A stretch of DNA of 64,000 bases from Mucilaginibacter ginkgonis. Its GTDB lineage: Bacteria > Bacteroidota > Bacteroidia > Sphingobacteriales > Sphingobacteriaceae. Location: positions 248,001-312,000 of the forward strand of contig NZ_CP066775.1 in NCBI RefSeq assembly GCF_009754905.2, read 5' to 3'. Made by a program: the position numbers and the translations under genes. A model generated the notes under the pieces. That model did no database searches. It was not told where the DNA came from and worked only from the letters and a program-made list of their open reading frames with translations. The first letter of the stretch is position 1. Every line of letters begins with the position of its first letter. Of the stretch, positions 54,941-63,463 are shown piece after piece.

Positions 54941-55173
54941 ATGAAAAAATTTTTATTTGCGCAGCCCTACTGGTAGGGTTAAGTGCGACTGCTGCGACAA
55001 ATTCGGATGCAGTCAGCAAAAAATCTAGCACCGTTAAAAAAGACGGGGACGTACAATGTGAAGGTGGCGTTACTACCTGCGGAACAACGTATATGTATTG
55101 TGGCCCGGGAATCACGCCGCAAAATGCTTTTTATTTTTGGGAATTATATGACATGATTGATTGCGATTCTTAG
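54941..55173 (+). pseudogene. Small exported cysteine-containing peptide gene with a one-base frameshift
   Basis: With one extra A in the run at 54944-54949 the frame reads MKKIFICAALLVGLSATAA, a clean Sec signal. It is followed by a mature part of about 58 residues with four Cys (VQCEGGVTTCGTTYMYCGP and IDCDS) and a stop at 55173, giving 77 residues. As written, translation from 54941 stops after 11 codons. The gene is followed at once by a terminator, then by GLPGLI and a TonB-type receptor. No family is recognised; loss of one A could be real or an error. Confidence 0.6.
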
Positions 55174-55190
55174 TCAACGCAAATATGTAT

Positions 55191-55225
55191 GTTTCACCAA
55201 CTTATCATGTTGGTGAAACTTTTTT
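55191..55225 (+). terminator. Perfect hairpin terminator between peptide and GLPGLI genes
   Basis: GTTTCACCAAC and GTTGGTGAAAC make an 11-bp perfect stem with a 7-base loop and six T after it. It lies 18 bp after the peptide stop and 20 bp before the GLPGLI start. It would give much more peptide message than downstream message, with the rest made by read-through. Confidence 0.9.
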
Positions 55226-55244
55226 ACAATCACTAATCATTATA

Positions 55245-56060
55245 ATGAAATTTCCTCTGTTTAAAATCCTTTCGCTCTGGCTCGTATTTTCAAGCCAGGT
55301 ATTCGCCCAGAAGCCTGAACCTGTAGTCTTGCAAGTAGTCTACAAATTCACGCACCAATATGATACAACCGACGTTAATCGCATAAAAGTTGAAAATTAT
55401 GTTCTTCTCGTAGGCCAAACATCCTCAGCATACAAAAGCTTTGACCGTGTCATTCAAGATTCTATTGCCCAAGCAAGCTACAAGCTAACAGGAATGATGG
55501 GCGGAGCTGCCGGATTAAAGAGAACAAATTCAGACGAGCTATATTTTTACTTCAGTCCTGAAAAAGCCTATTTAAAAACTGGTCTGTTAGGAAACTACAT
55601 TATTGAAAGGCCATTTAATAAATTACAATGGTCTATTTTGAAAGAAACTAAAAGAATCGCCAACCTCGTTTGTCAAAAGGCCACAGCCTCATATATGGGG
55701 AGAAAATATACAGCATGGTTTGACACAGAATATCCATTTAAAGCGGGACCATGGAAATTGCATGGGCTTCCAGGCCTTATCGTATCAGCAGCGGATGAGA
55801 CTGGACGAATCAGGTTCGAACTTGCATCAATCCGTCAGGTGAAAGATCTATCTAAATCAATCGAATGGGATAAGAGTGCAAAAAGTATTACCTATGAGCA
55901 ATACCAAAACATTGCCAAATCTTTCGAGAATGATCCAAAAGCTGCTATGGAATCAATGTTTAATGTTAAGATCACAACAGGAAGGCCGATGGCTCATAAA
56001 AACCTGCTAATTGATAAAAACATCAACTTCCCATTAGAAGTCCCACCTTCGAAAAAATAA
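55245..56060 (+). CDS. GLPGLI family protein
   Basis: The start at ATG 55245 gives a 271-aa exported protein (signal FPLFKILSLWLVFSSQVFA, in part) with the name-giving GPWKLHGLPGLIVSAAD. The family is Bacteroidota-specific and unsolved, and is nearly always next to a TonB-type receptor, as here (26 bp before it). The longer reading from TTG 55161 runs through the terminator and is unlikely. A role in export or maturation of small peptides is speculation from context. Confidence 0.9.
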   Translation: MKFPLFKILSLWLVFSSQVFAQKPEPVVLQVVYKFTHQYDTTDVNRIKVENYVLLVGQTSSAYKSFDRVIQDSIAQASYKLTGMMGGAAGLKRTNSDELYFYFSPEKAYLKTGLLGNYIIERPFNKLQWSILKETKRIANLVCQKATASYMGRKYTAWFDTEYPFKAGPWKLHGLPGLIVSAADETGRIRFELASIRQVKDLSKSIEWDKSAKSITYEQYQNIAKSFENDPKAAMESMFNVKITTGRPMAHKNLLIDKNINFPLEVPPSKK

Positions 56061-56086
56061 CGCGAACTTCAGTGAAAATATGAGTT

Positions 56087-58759
56087 TTGGTGAAGCGCGC
56101 ATTCATTGTTTTATCTCTAATCGTAATGTGTTCCACTCATCTGTTCGGGCAAAATTCTGCTCAGATCGTTGGAATTGTACGAAGTGCTTCAGGTAGCCTG
56201 CTACAAAATGCCGTTGTGAGTATTACGAGCAGCGATACAATTACCGTAATTGATTATACGAATACCGATGCAAACGGCCACTTCATCTTCTCACTAAAGA
56301 ATTTGAATGAGGGCGGTTTGCTAATCAAGGTTCAACTATTAGGATTTAAAAAGCAGATACAACTCTTAAACCCTAACCAATACGCCTACACATTCACATT
56401 GCACGAAGAAACAATTCAATTGAGGGATGTTGTCGTTGTGGCAAATACTCCAAGGATAAAATCTAACGGCGATACGACAAGCTTTAAAGTCAGTGACTAC
56501 TCCACAAAAAGCGATCGAACCATAGGTGACGTTTTAAAAAAGATCCCGGGCATAACGGTCGAAGACAACGGGGTAATCAAGTTTAATGGAAAGACTGTCA
56601 AAATGCTTTACCTAGACGGTGATGATTTATTGGACGATAAATATAACATTGGCACCAGAACGATTCCGTCAAATGTCGTAAACCAAATCCAGGTGCTTGA
56701 AAATCATCAGGCAATAGCTGCGTTTAAGAATAAGATATTCAGTGAGGACGTCGACATTAACCTGACATTTAAAGAAAACGCAAAGCTTAAAATATTCGGC
56801 GAAGGCCAGGTCGGCGGTGGCATTTCAAATCAATATAATGTAGAAGGCAATGCAATTTCCCTTAAACGAAAATATAAAGCCATTAACGAGGTTAAATTAA
56901 ATAACACGGGTGATTTATTATCTGACGACATCCAATCTTTAAATGAACGAGAAACGCAGCGCAATCGTGGTTACACGCCGCACCCAAGCCAGGTAAATAT
57001 TGGGACCGCATACACTCCTTTATTAGATCCGACGAGGTATTTGTTTAATAACTCCGGACTGCTAAATAGTGCTAACCTCTGGAAAACCAAATCAGGCGTA
57101 CAAATCAAATCAAAGGTATATTATCAATATGATATCATACGTCAACGTTATAATAATCAAACAAGCATCTATGTTCCTTCAGACACCATTAATTATCGGG
57201 AAACACAAAATAGTCGGAATAAAATCCAGAATTTATACGGTGATCTGGTCGTACAAATAAACCAGCCCGACTATTATTTAAATAACGTTACCAATTTTAA
57301 GCATTATAACGAGGGCGACGCTGCTAATGCAGCGATTAACTTCTCCCCTCTACTCCAAAGCCGAAACTCCACATTCAACGAAGTCTCAAACGAATTAAAG
57401 CTGATTAAAGCTAAAAGCGGTAGAAATATAACAGAGATAAATTCTTTTATAGTTTATCGTAACTCTCCGGAACAACTCCTTATAGACAGCTTGTCTTATC
57501 CGACATTATTCAGCGGCCTATTTTCTTTGAGAAATATCTCTCAAGCAGTCAACATCCCAACTTTCTACACAAATGAAAACCTTGTGAAGCATTTTGTTAA
57601 AGGAGACTTTGCCCAATCATATAAGCTAGGCGCAAATACAAAAATTCAATCATTCAATTCAACACTTCAGGCGGATGAAAATTCTATAAAAGTTGATGCT
57701 ACAAATGGAGTAAATGCTCTCAGATGGGCGCAATTAAGAATTTTTTTTGAGCCAGGGTATCAATGGAAATCAAATAACTGGAAATTCTCTGCAAAACTTC
57801 CTGTAGCGTTTCAGCACATTTCTTCCGACAACCACGCCCGACAGCTCAATGATGATTTTTTATTCAACCCGGATCTCTCGTTCAGATATGATCCAAGTTC
57901 AGGGTTGGCTGCACGATTATCCTATCAACGAAATGCGGATGTAGGAAACATTCTGGAAAGCTTCGATGGGGTGGTATTAAATAATTATAGAAGCGTAAGT
58001 CAAAACACAGGACTAGTGAGCAAAAATGATATAAATAACATCGGCGCATCCCTAAACTATAAAAATCCAGAAAAGATACTGTACGCTAATTTGTTGATTA
58101 ATTATCTGCTTACTAACACGAATAGTCTTTTTTTCAAAGGCATCGACCAAAACTTATCAGTTATACAAAGAATCCCATTTAATAATACAAGCCGGCAGTT
58201 GTTATCCAGTTTCAACCTAAGCAAGTACATTTCGCAATTTAATTTGACCATCAATGGAAGTATAAGTTATCAAACAGGCCAGGTAAACCAATTTGTTAAC
58301 TCAAAGATCTTTCCTTTTTTATCACAGCAACTAGTTGTTGGACTTAAAATTAATGGGACAATTACCGGTACTATGCATTACTATTATACGACTTCCTATA
58401 CTGAAAATACTAATCGTCCAGTTGATAATGATGCTTTTGCAGGAAATAGTTTTTCTGCAAAAGGTCTTAACAATCTTTTTAAATGTGATTGGGAAATTAA
58501 CAATTATCTCATTTTTGCAGGTACGATTTCCTCGCAATACAACAAAAACACCTCAGCCCTGGACGCAAACTATTTTTTCTTAGATACCTCCATTCGCTAC
58601 AATATCAATCAATTGAAATCCTTTATTGAACTTCAAGGAAGCAATCTTTTAAATGTTAAGGAATATAAAACCACTGCGTTAGTTGGTAATTCTCTGTCAT
58701 CATATTCTTATCCTTTAAGAGGTGTAGCGGTCCTGATAAAATATACTTTCTTGTTTTAA
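56087..58759 (+). CDS. TonB-dependent-receptor-like outer membrane protein
   Basis: The 890-aa protein has a signal peptide (residues 1-22, ending THLFGQ) and a carboxypeptidase-regulatory-like domain (QIVGIVRSASG to about 100). A plug-like region (DVLKKIPGITVEDNG, KTVKMLYLDGDDLL) and a long C-terminal beta-barrel ending in KYTFLF follow. The terminal Phe fits outer-membrane barrels. It is of the kind paired with GLPGLI proteins. A TonB box is not obvious. It starts at TTG 56087 or GTG 56090. Confidence 0.87.
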   Translation: MVKRAFIVLSLIVMCSTHLFGQNSAQIVGIVRSASGSLLQNAVVSITSSDTITVIDYTNTDANGHFIFSLKNLNEGGLLIKVQLLGFKKQIQLLNPNQYAYTFTLHEETIQLRDVVVVANTPRIKSNGDTTSFKVSDYSTKSDRTIGDVLKKIPGITVEDNGVIKFNGKTVKMLYLDGDDLLDDKYNIGTRTIPSNVVNQIQVLENHQAIAAFKNKIFSEDVDINLTFKENAKLKIFGEGQVGGGISNQYNVEGNAISLKRKYKAINEVKLNNTGDLLSDDIQSLNERETQRNRGYTPHPSQVNIGTAYTPLLDPTRYLFNNSGLLNSANLWKTKSGVQIKSKVYYQYDIIRQRYNNQTSIYVPSDTINYRETQNSRNKIQNLYGDLVVQINQPDYYLNNVTNFKHYNEGDAANAAINFSPLLQSRNSTFNEVSNELKLIKAKSGRNITEINSFIVYRNSPEQLLIDSLSYPTLFSGLFSLRNISQAVNIPTFYTNENLVKHFVKGDFAQSYKLGANTKIQSFNSTLQADENSIKVDATNGVNALRWAQLRIFFEPGYQWKSNNWKFSAKLPVAFQHISSDNHARQLNDDFLFNPDLSFRYDPSSGLAARLSYQRNADVGNILESFDGVVLNNYRSVSQNTGLVSKNDINNIGASLNYKNPEKILYANLLINYLLTNTNSLFFKGIDQNLSVIQRIPFNNTSRQLLSSFNLSKYISQFNLTINGSISYQTGQVNQFVNSKIFPFLSQQLVVGLKINGTITGTMHYYYTTSYTENTNRPVDNDAFAGNSFSAKGLNNLFKCDWEINNYLIFAGTISSQYNKNTSALDANYFFLDTSIRYNINQLKSFIELQGSNLLNVKEYKTTALVGNSLSSYSYPLRGVAVLIKYTFLF

Positions 58760-58845
58760 ATCGCCTAAAGCTTAAATTAACTTTCAATTACAGTTTGCAT
58801 GGCAACAAATTTCTCTACGCGTGTTATTGGATTTCTCAGATAATT

Positions 58846-59010
58846 TGGAAATATGTTTTCAAAGACAGCATTAGCTATAAATGCTCAGAATGCAAGCGTA
58901 TCTACACCGTTAAAACTAATAGCAATATTTGAGGAAGCAAATTGCCAATGATAACGTGGTTTGCGGCTATTTACTTATTTGCTAAAGAGGCTCATACTGA
59001 CATGTTCATT
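58846..59010 (+). mobile_element. Remnant of an IS1595-type transposase
   Basis: A frame reads WKYVFKDSISYKCSECKR and, after a stop codon near 58930, continues GSKLPMITWFAAIYLFAKEA. This is the zinc-ribbon and following core segment of IS1595-family transposases (YKCxxC, then WFAAIYL). Only about 55 codons survive and no terminal inverted repeats are seen. The rest of the 58760-59227 spacer shows nothing. Confidence 0.6.
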
Positions 59011-59227
59011 TAAAAGTTCTTAATATTATAAAATGGTATAAGCTATACTGGTAAGCAGCATCGTTCCCAAGCTTATTTATTTCTGTAGTCTTTGACAAAT
59101 ACAATGTTTCAATTCAGAAGTCTAATTATTTTCAACGCTACGATTTAATACGCGTTTGCACATGAAGGCTTGAATCCTTAGTCCAATTTTAAATTGAGCT
59201 GGCGGAAATGTCGTATAGCAACGACAA

Positions 59228-59638
59228 TTATTTTTTCATCTCTTCCAGTAAGGTTATAATCTTATCCAGCTTTTGTAGTTCAATGTTGTTCAGGCGCTCC
59301 ATCAATTCTTCTATTTCCTTCTTTGCCTCCAGGTTAGTCTCATAATCACTGGTAGCCTGTGCGCGATCACGTTCTCCCTGCCGATTTTGGGCCATCATAA
59401 TGATTGGCGCGGCATACGCTGCCTGAGTTGAAAAGAGCAAATTAAGAAGTATGTAAGGATAGGGATCCCAATGCTTGATAAAGGCTATTACATTCAAGCT
59501 CATCCAAAGAGCTACCACGATGGTTTGGGCAATAATAAATGTCCAGGAACCCATGCCATTTGCTACTCCATCCGCCAGTCTTTGTCCAAAGCCCCTCGAA
59601 TTGTGATGGTTCTCATGCCAGGTCTTTGATTTTTCCAT
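59228..59638 (-). CDS. DUF1003 membrane protein
   Basis: This 136-aa protein shows the DUF1003 pattern: LADGVANGMGSWTFIIAQTI in part (GSWTFII), a second segment before HWDPYPYILLNLLFSTQAAYAAPIIMMAQNR in part (DPYPYILLNL, MMAQNR), then DYETNLEAKKEIEELM. It has two membrane segments and a cytoplasmic coiled coil. The function is unknown; some members are linked to cyclic-nucleotide or metal stress. A second, divergent DUF1003 gene lies at 60369. Confidence 0.9.
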   Translation of the reverse strand: MEKSKTWHENHHNSRGFGQRLADGVANGMGSWTFIIAQTIVVALWMSLNVIAFIKHWDPYPYILLNLLFSTQAAYAAPIIMMAQNRQGERDRAQATSDYETNLEAKKEIEELMERLNNIELQKLDKIITLLEEMKK

Positions 59639-59711
59639 AATGATTAAGTGTGATTAAAGCTTTAATTAATTTTGTATCATTACAATCATACCCTTATTAA
59701 ATGATTAATCT

Positions 59712-60338
59712 ATGAAGTTGATACTTAGCTGTCTGCTTTTAGCCTTATACGTTACAAGTTATTGTCAGGTAACAACGGGAGTGCACAACATTCCCCATGC
59801 ACAAAATCTCAACGCCAGGAAGGATACGGTCATCGAATCTGATACGACCAAAGAGAATAAGGAACCACAGTATTTTTACGCCACACTTAGCACGACGGCC
59901 TTCGTTAACACCAAAGGCACTTTCGGAAATAGGTTTGTACCATCAATAGAAATTGGCCGCACTTATGGGATATTTGATTTAGGATTGGCAACAGGAAGGA
60001 CAAACACAATCGGTAAAGGAAGCGATACTACCCATTATATCGAGCTCAGGCCAACCATCAATATATTTTCCAAGGGCAGGTTCGCCGAAGGGTTATGTTT
60101 AGGGGCAGGTTATATCTTCGGTGCCAAGCAGGCGCTACTAACTGAAATCTGTAATAGCATCAACTTTAATATTACAGAAAGGTATGCCATTGCTATCGTG
60201 CAGGGATATGAGTTCTTTGACGGTTCGAATGATAACACTAACCGGCAGTATATGGGATTAACATTCACATATAACTTTTTAAAGAGTCATAGCACGAACC
60301 TACGTCGAAAGCGTGCAGCGCTTATCAGTGATAAATAA
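59712..60338 (+). CDS. Secreted, probably outer-membrane beta-barrel protein
   Basis: This 208-aa protein has a Sec signal (MKLILSCLLLALYVTSYCQ, 19 residues). A short linker is followed by strands such as PQYFYATLSTTAFV, GLATGRTNTIG, LCLGAGYIFGAKQA and MGLTFTYNFL. This looks like a small porin- or OmpW-like barrel. No specific family is recognised. It is divergent from the first DUF1003 gene and 30 bp before the second. Confidence 0.7.
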   Translation: MKLILSCLLLALYVTSYCQVTTGVHNIPHAQNLNARKDTVIESDTTKENKEPQYFYATLSTTAFVNTKGTFGNRFVPSIEIGRTYGIFDLGLATGRTNTIGKGSDTTHYIELRPTINIFSKGRFAEGLCLGAGYIFGAKQALLTEICNSINFNITERYAIAIVQGYEFFDGSNDNTNRQYMGLTFTYNFLKSHSTNLRRKRAALISDK

Positions 60339-60368
60339 ATTGTTATTCAAAAAGTAATTCGATCAGCA

Positions 60369-60866
60369 ATGGCGAGCAGAAAGCAAAAGCATCCTCACAG
60401 GGAACACCAACTTAAGTCCAGGTTACAACAAGATGAAAGTACGGCAGACCATATTGCGATTGCCATCTCTAACGCCCTTGGCAACTTCGCATTTCTTGTA
60501 ATCATCTGTGCAGCAATCATCATCTACATTCTCTTAAACGTTAATATCATCCCAGGCGTAACGGCCTTTGATCCGCCCCCTTTTAATGTAATGGATTCGG
60601 TGTTATCTGTGTTCGCATTGTTGCTAACGATAACAATCCTAATTAGTCAGGGCAGGCAACGCAGACTGGAGAAGATTCGCGAGGAAGTAGAGTTTGAAAT
60701 TAACGTACGGGCCGAACACGAAATCACGAAGGTGCTGACTATGCTTCACGAAATTCAAAACGAACTAGGTATCGCTAAAAAGGACAAGGATCTTGACGAA
60801 ATGAAACAGGGATTGGATTTAGACGTGATCAAGATGAAAGTCAAGAATAAGCAAAATGAAAGTTGA
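60369..60866 (+). CDS. Divergent DUF1003-like membrane protein
   Basis: This 165-aa protein keeps the DUF1003 order: ADHIAIAISNALGNFAFLVI in part, a FDPPPFNVMDSVLS loop, a second hydrophobic segment, SQGRQRRLEKIREEVEFEIN in part (in place of MSQNRQxxRDR), then a helical tail. The NR of the usual QNRQ is replaced, so it is a diverged copy. It pairs with the gene at 59228 across a beta-barrel gene. Confidence 0.78.
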   Translation: MASRKQKHPHREHQLKSRLQQDESTADHIAIAISNALGNFAFLVIICAAIIIYILLNVNIIPGVTAFDPPPFNVMDSVLSVFALLLTITILISQGRQRRLEKIREEVEFEINVRAEHEITKVLTMLHEIQNELGIAKKDKDLDEMKQGLDLDVIKMKVKNKQNES

Positions 60867-60976
60867 CGAGTTGTTGGAATCTTATGCAGGTACTTTTAAT
60901 AGCGTTTTTATTCGGCAGTACTTTTTAGGCGGATGAATAATTGTTACTGATACGGTAAAATTGGATACCTTTAAAT

Positions 60977-61297
60977 ATGTCGGGGATGTTTAGTGTCGAG
61001 GTTAAGAATTCCTACGATATCATCAGGATAGTTGGAAGCAGGATTTTCATCCGGGTACATCCACTGTTATTAGCGCGTTTTAAAGAGGACGACCACACCC
61101 TAATATTTTACGGGGAAGACCGCGGGGACTTTCTTGTTTTTGAGGTTTCACTCATGTCAAGGGATCATACTGCATTGGAGATAGCTGAGGTTACTACCGC
61201 GATCAAGTGGTATGCTTCAGTAAAATTCGATAATCCACAAATGCAATTATTATCAGAAGATCCACGTTCAACACCAAACCTACCAGCAATTGATTAA
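60977..61297 (+). CDS. Unknown small protein
   Basis: This 106-aa soluble protein, probably alpha/beta (SYDIIRIVGSRIFIRV, then HTALEIAEVTTAIKWY), is not in a family I recognise. Codon use is normal and the frame is clean. It is preceded by 110 bp and followed by 127 bp without genes. A Gly/Ser start (MSGMFS) offers a second possible ATG. Confidence 0.55.
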   Translation: MSGMFSVEVKNSYDIIRIVGSRIFIRVHPLLLARFKEDDHTLIFYGEDRGDFLVFEVSLMSRDHTALEIAEVTTAIKWYASVKFDNPQMQLLSEDPRSTPNLPAID

Positions 61298-61424
61298 GGA
61301 AGCCTTATTGTTAAATAAGCGTGAATTCTTTATGTAAACTTTATGCCCAATAACTAATTAGATACCGTAAATATCGGACATTCAATTAAAAAATTGAGCG
61401 CCAATACTTTTAAGCACTATAGTT

Positions 61425-62198
61425 ATGCCCGAAATTCCCGATCTTAATGTTTTCCAAAAGAATCTTGCAAAAAAGCTTGTAGGTAAAAAACTTGAGAAGA
61501 TTGAATTTCTCATAACCAGGCAACTTAAGATTCCGGCTTCTGCCTTTCAGGAGACGCTACAGGGCACAAAGTTGAAGGAAGTCGTAAGAATCGGCAAGGA
61601 ATTGCATTTTGAATTTCAAAATGGCCATGTGCTAGGACTGCATTTAATGCTTCATGGAGCACTGCATTGGTTTGAGGTTAAAAACGACAACCGTTTTACA
61701 ATAGCAGAATTATATTTTAATAATGGAACAGGTCTTGCCATAACCGATTGGCAAAAGGCAGTAATGCTAAAACTTGATCCTGAGCTTTCGTCGGCGCCTG
61801 ATGCATTAAAAGTAACATCGAGATATTTCGAGGCGACGTTAAAAATGAGTTCTCGTCCTATTAAAACTGTTTTAGTGGAAGGAAAAACGGTTCAAGGAAT
61901 AGGCAATGCATATGCGGATGAAATTCTTTACGCAGCTGGTATTTCGCCCTTTTCGGCTGCGGATAAATTAACTTCAGAAGCAATCGCAACTTTAACAAAG
62001 TCCATTAAATCAGTTTTGAAAGAAGCAGAAAAACACATTGAGCGCAATTTCCCCGATACGATAAGCGAGAAAGAGCGGGATTTTTTGCAGGTCCACCGCC
62101 CAAAGCAAAAGGTTACACTGGCAGGTGAAAAAATTTTAAGGGCTGACATTGATAAGCGGAAAACTTATTACACTGTAAAGCAGCATGTTTTTGAATAA
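61425..62198 (+). CDS. Fpg/Nei-family DNA glycosylase without zinc finger
   Basis: This 257-aa base-excision enzyme has the catalytic N-terminus (MPEIPDL: Pro2 and Glu3 after Met removal). The conserved H2TH helix region is VEGKTVQGIGNAYADEILYAAGI in part (VQGIGNAYADEIL, where Asn and Asp lie). The C-terminal DNA-binding finger has no Cys: VHRPKQKVTLAGEKIL to DKRKTYYTVKQ. It keeps the Arg but replaces the metal ligands, a zincless finger. It probably removes oxidised bases. Confidence 0.88.
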   Translation: MPEIPDLNVFQKNLAKKLVGKKLEKIEFLITRQLKIPASAFQETLQGTKLKEVVRIGKELHFEFQNGHVLGLHLMLHGALHWFEVKNDNRFTIAELYFNNGTGLAITDWQKAVMLKLDPELSSAPDALKVTSRYFEATLKMSSRPIKTVLVEGKTVQGIGNAYADEILYAAGISPFSAADKLTSEAIATLTKSIKSVLKEAEKHIERNFPDTISEKERDFLQVHRPKQKVTLAGEKILRADIDKRKTYYTVKQHVFE

Positions 62199-62212
62199 TA
62201 CGAAATCTATAA

Positions 62213-63463
62213 ATGAATATTTCAATCGATACGCCTAAAAATAAAATGGAACAGGAAATTCTAGTTTCCGGAGCAAGTATTGCCGGCCTCACCGCAGCCT
62301 ATTGGCTTCAAAAGGCGGGTTTTATTGTCACCGTTCTTGAGCGGGAACCTGCTTTGCGATTAGGCGGGCAAAATATAGATGTGAAAGGGCCTGGCTGGGA
62401 GATTATCAAAATGATGGGCTTGGAGGAAAAGATCCGAAAGGCGAATACTACTGAGGTAGGAATTCAATTTTATAATACTGACCATAAACTTTTAGCTCAG
62501 TTTCCTAAAAGTGAAGCAGCAAGTATGACACAGGAACTGGAAATTTTGCGCGGCGATCTTGTTCAGATTTTACATGACGAAATTAAAAACAACGTTAATT
62601 TTATTTTCGGCGATTACATAAAAGTTGTAAACGACACCGATGCAGATGTAGAAATCACGTATAAAAGTGGCAACATTAAAAAATTTGCTTTTTTAATCAT
62701 CGCAGAAGGCATTGGATCTTTAACCAGAGAACAAGTGTTTAAGAACGAAGTCACCTTTGCTTACTTGGGCATATATACCTGTTATTTTACTATTAGCAAA
62801 AGTGATACTGACAGTCTCTGGGCACGTTGGTGTAATGCACCAGGAGGTGTAGTCATACTGATCAGACCAGATAACCATGGAACAACCAGGGTTTGTATTA
62901 ATTTCCGGAGCTCAGAAAATGGTTACGAGGACTTGTCCACTAAAAAGAAAAAGGAGCTTCTTATATCGAAAATTGAAGGTATCGGATGGGAGGCCGCTCG
63001 TTTGGTAGGCGAGATTCGTAAAACAGATGACTTTTACCTGGATAGACTGAGTCAGGTTAAAGCCTGTAATTGGTCGCGCGGTAGAATTGTAATGACCGGC
63101 GACGCTGCATATTGTGTAACTCCTATCGGTGGGAGAGGAACAGATTTGGCTATCACCGGGCCATATATCATTGCAGGTGAGTTAAGCGAAAAGTAATCTT
63201 ACGCGCAAGCTTTTTCAAATTACGAAAAATTGTTACGTCCTTACGTTAAAAAAATTCAAAAGCGCCCACTTGGGGTGCCAAACTTAATTTATCCTTATTC
63301 CCGCCTTGGTGTGAGCATTTTAAATAAATTTTATTCATTCATAGGAAGTAAACCAGTAAAATTAATAACAAGATTCTTTAGCTTTAAGAGCACTAAAAGA
63401 CAATTCAATAGCGATTTTGAATTGCCACACTATGGAAAGTTTGCTGATCATGCAAATCATTAA
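62213..63463 (+). pseudogene. FAD-dependent monooxygenase gene with an internal stop
   Basis: The N-terminal FAD-binding motif (ILVSGASIAGLTAAYW) and the later GDAAYCVTPIGGRGTDLAI are those of TetX/PHBH-type monooxygenases. After GELSEK comes TAA (63194-63196). The same frame goes on: SYAQAFSNYEKLLRPYV to FELPHYGKF, the normal end of the family, stopping at 63463. One base change explains the break. A protein cut at 327 aa would lack its last helices. ATG 62213 or 62246 could be the start. Confidence 0.82.

Noticed and set aside
55161..55244. Longer N-terminus of the GLPGLI protein
   Set aside because: It would be translated from the terminator hairpin and lacks a signal-peptide shape; ATG 55245 gives a clean one.
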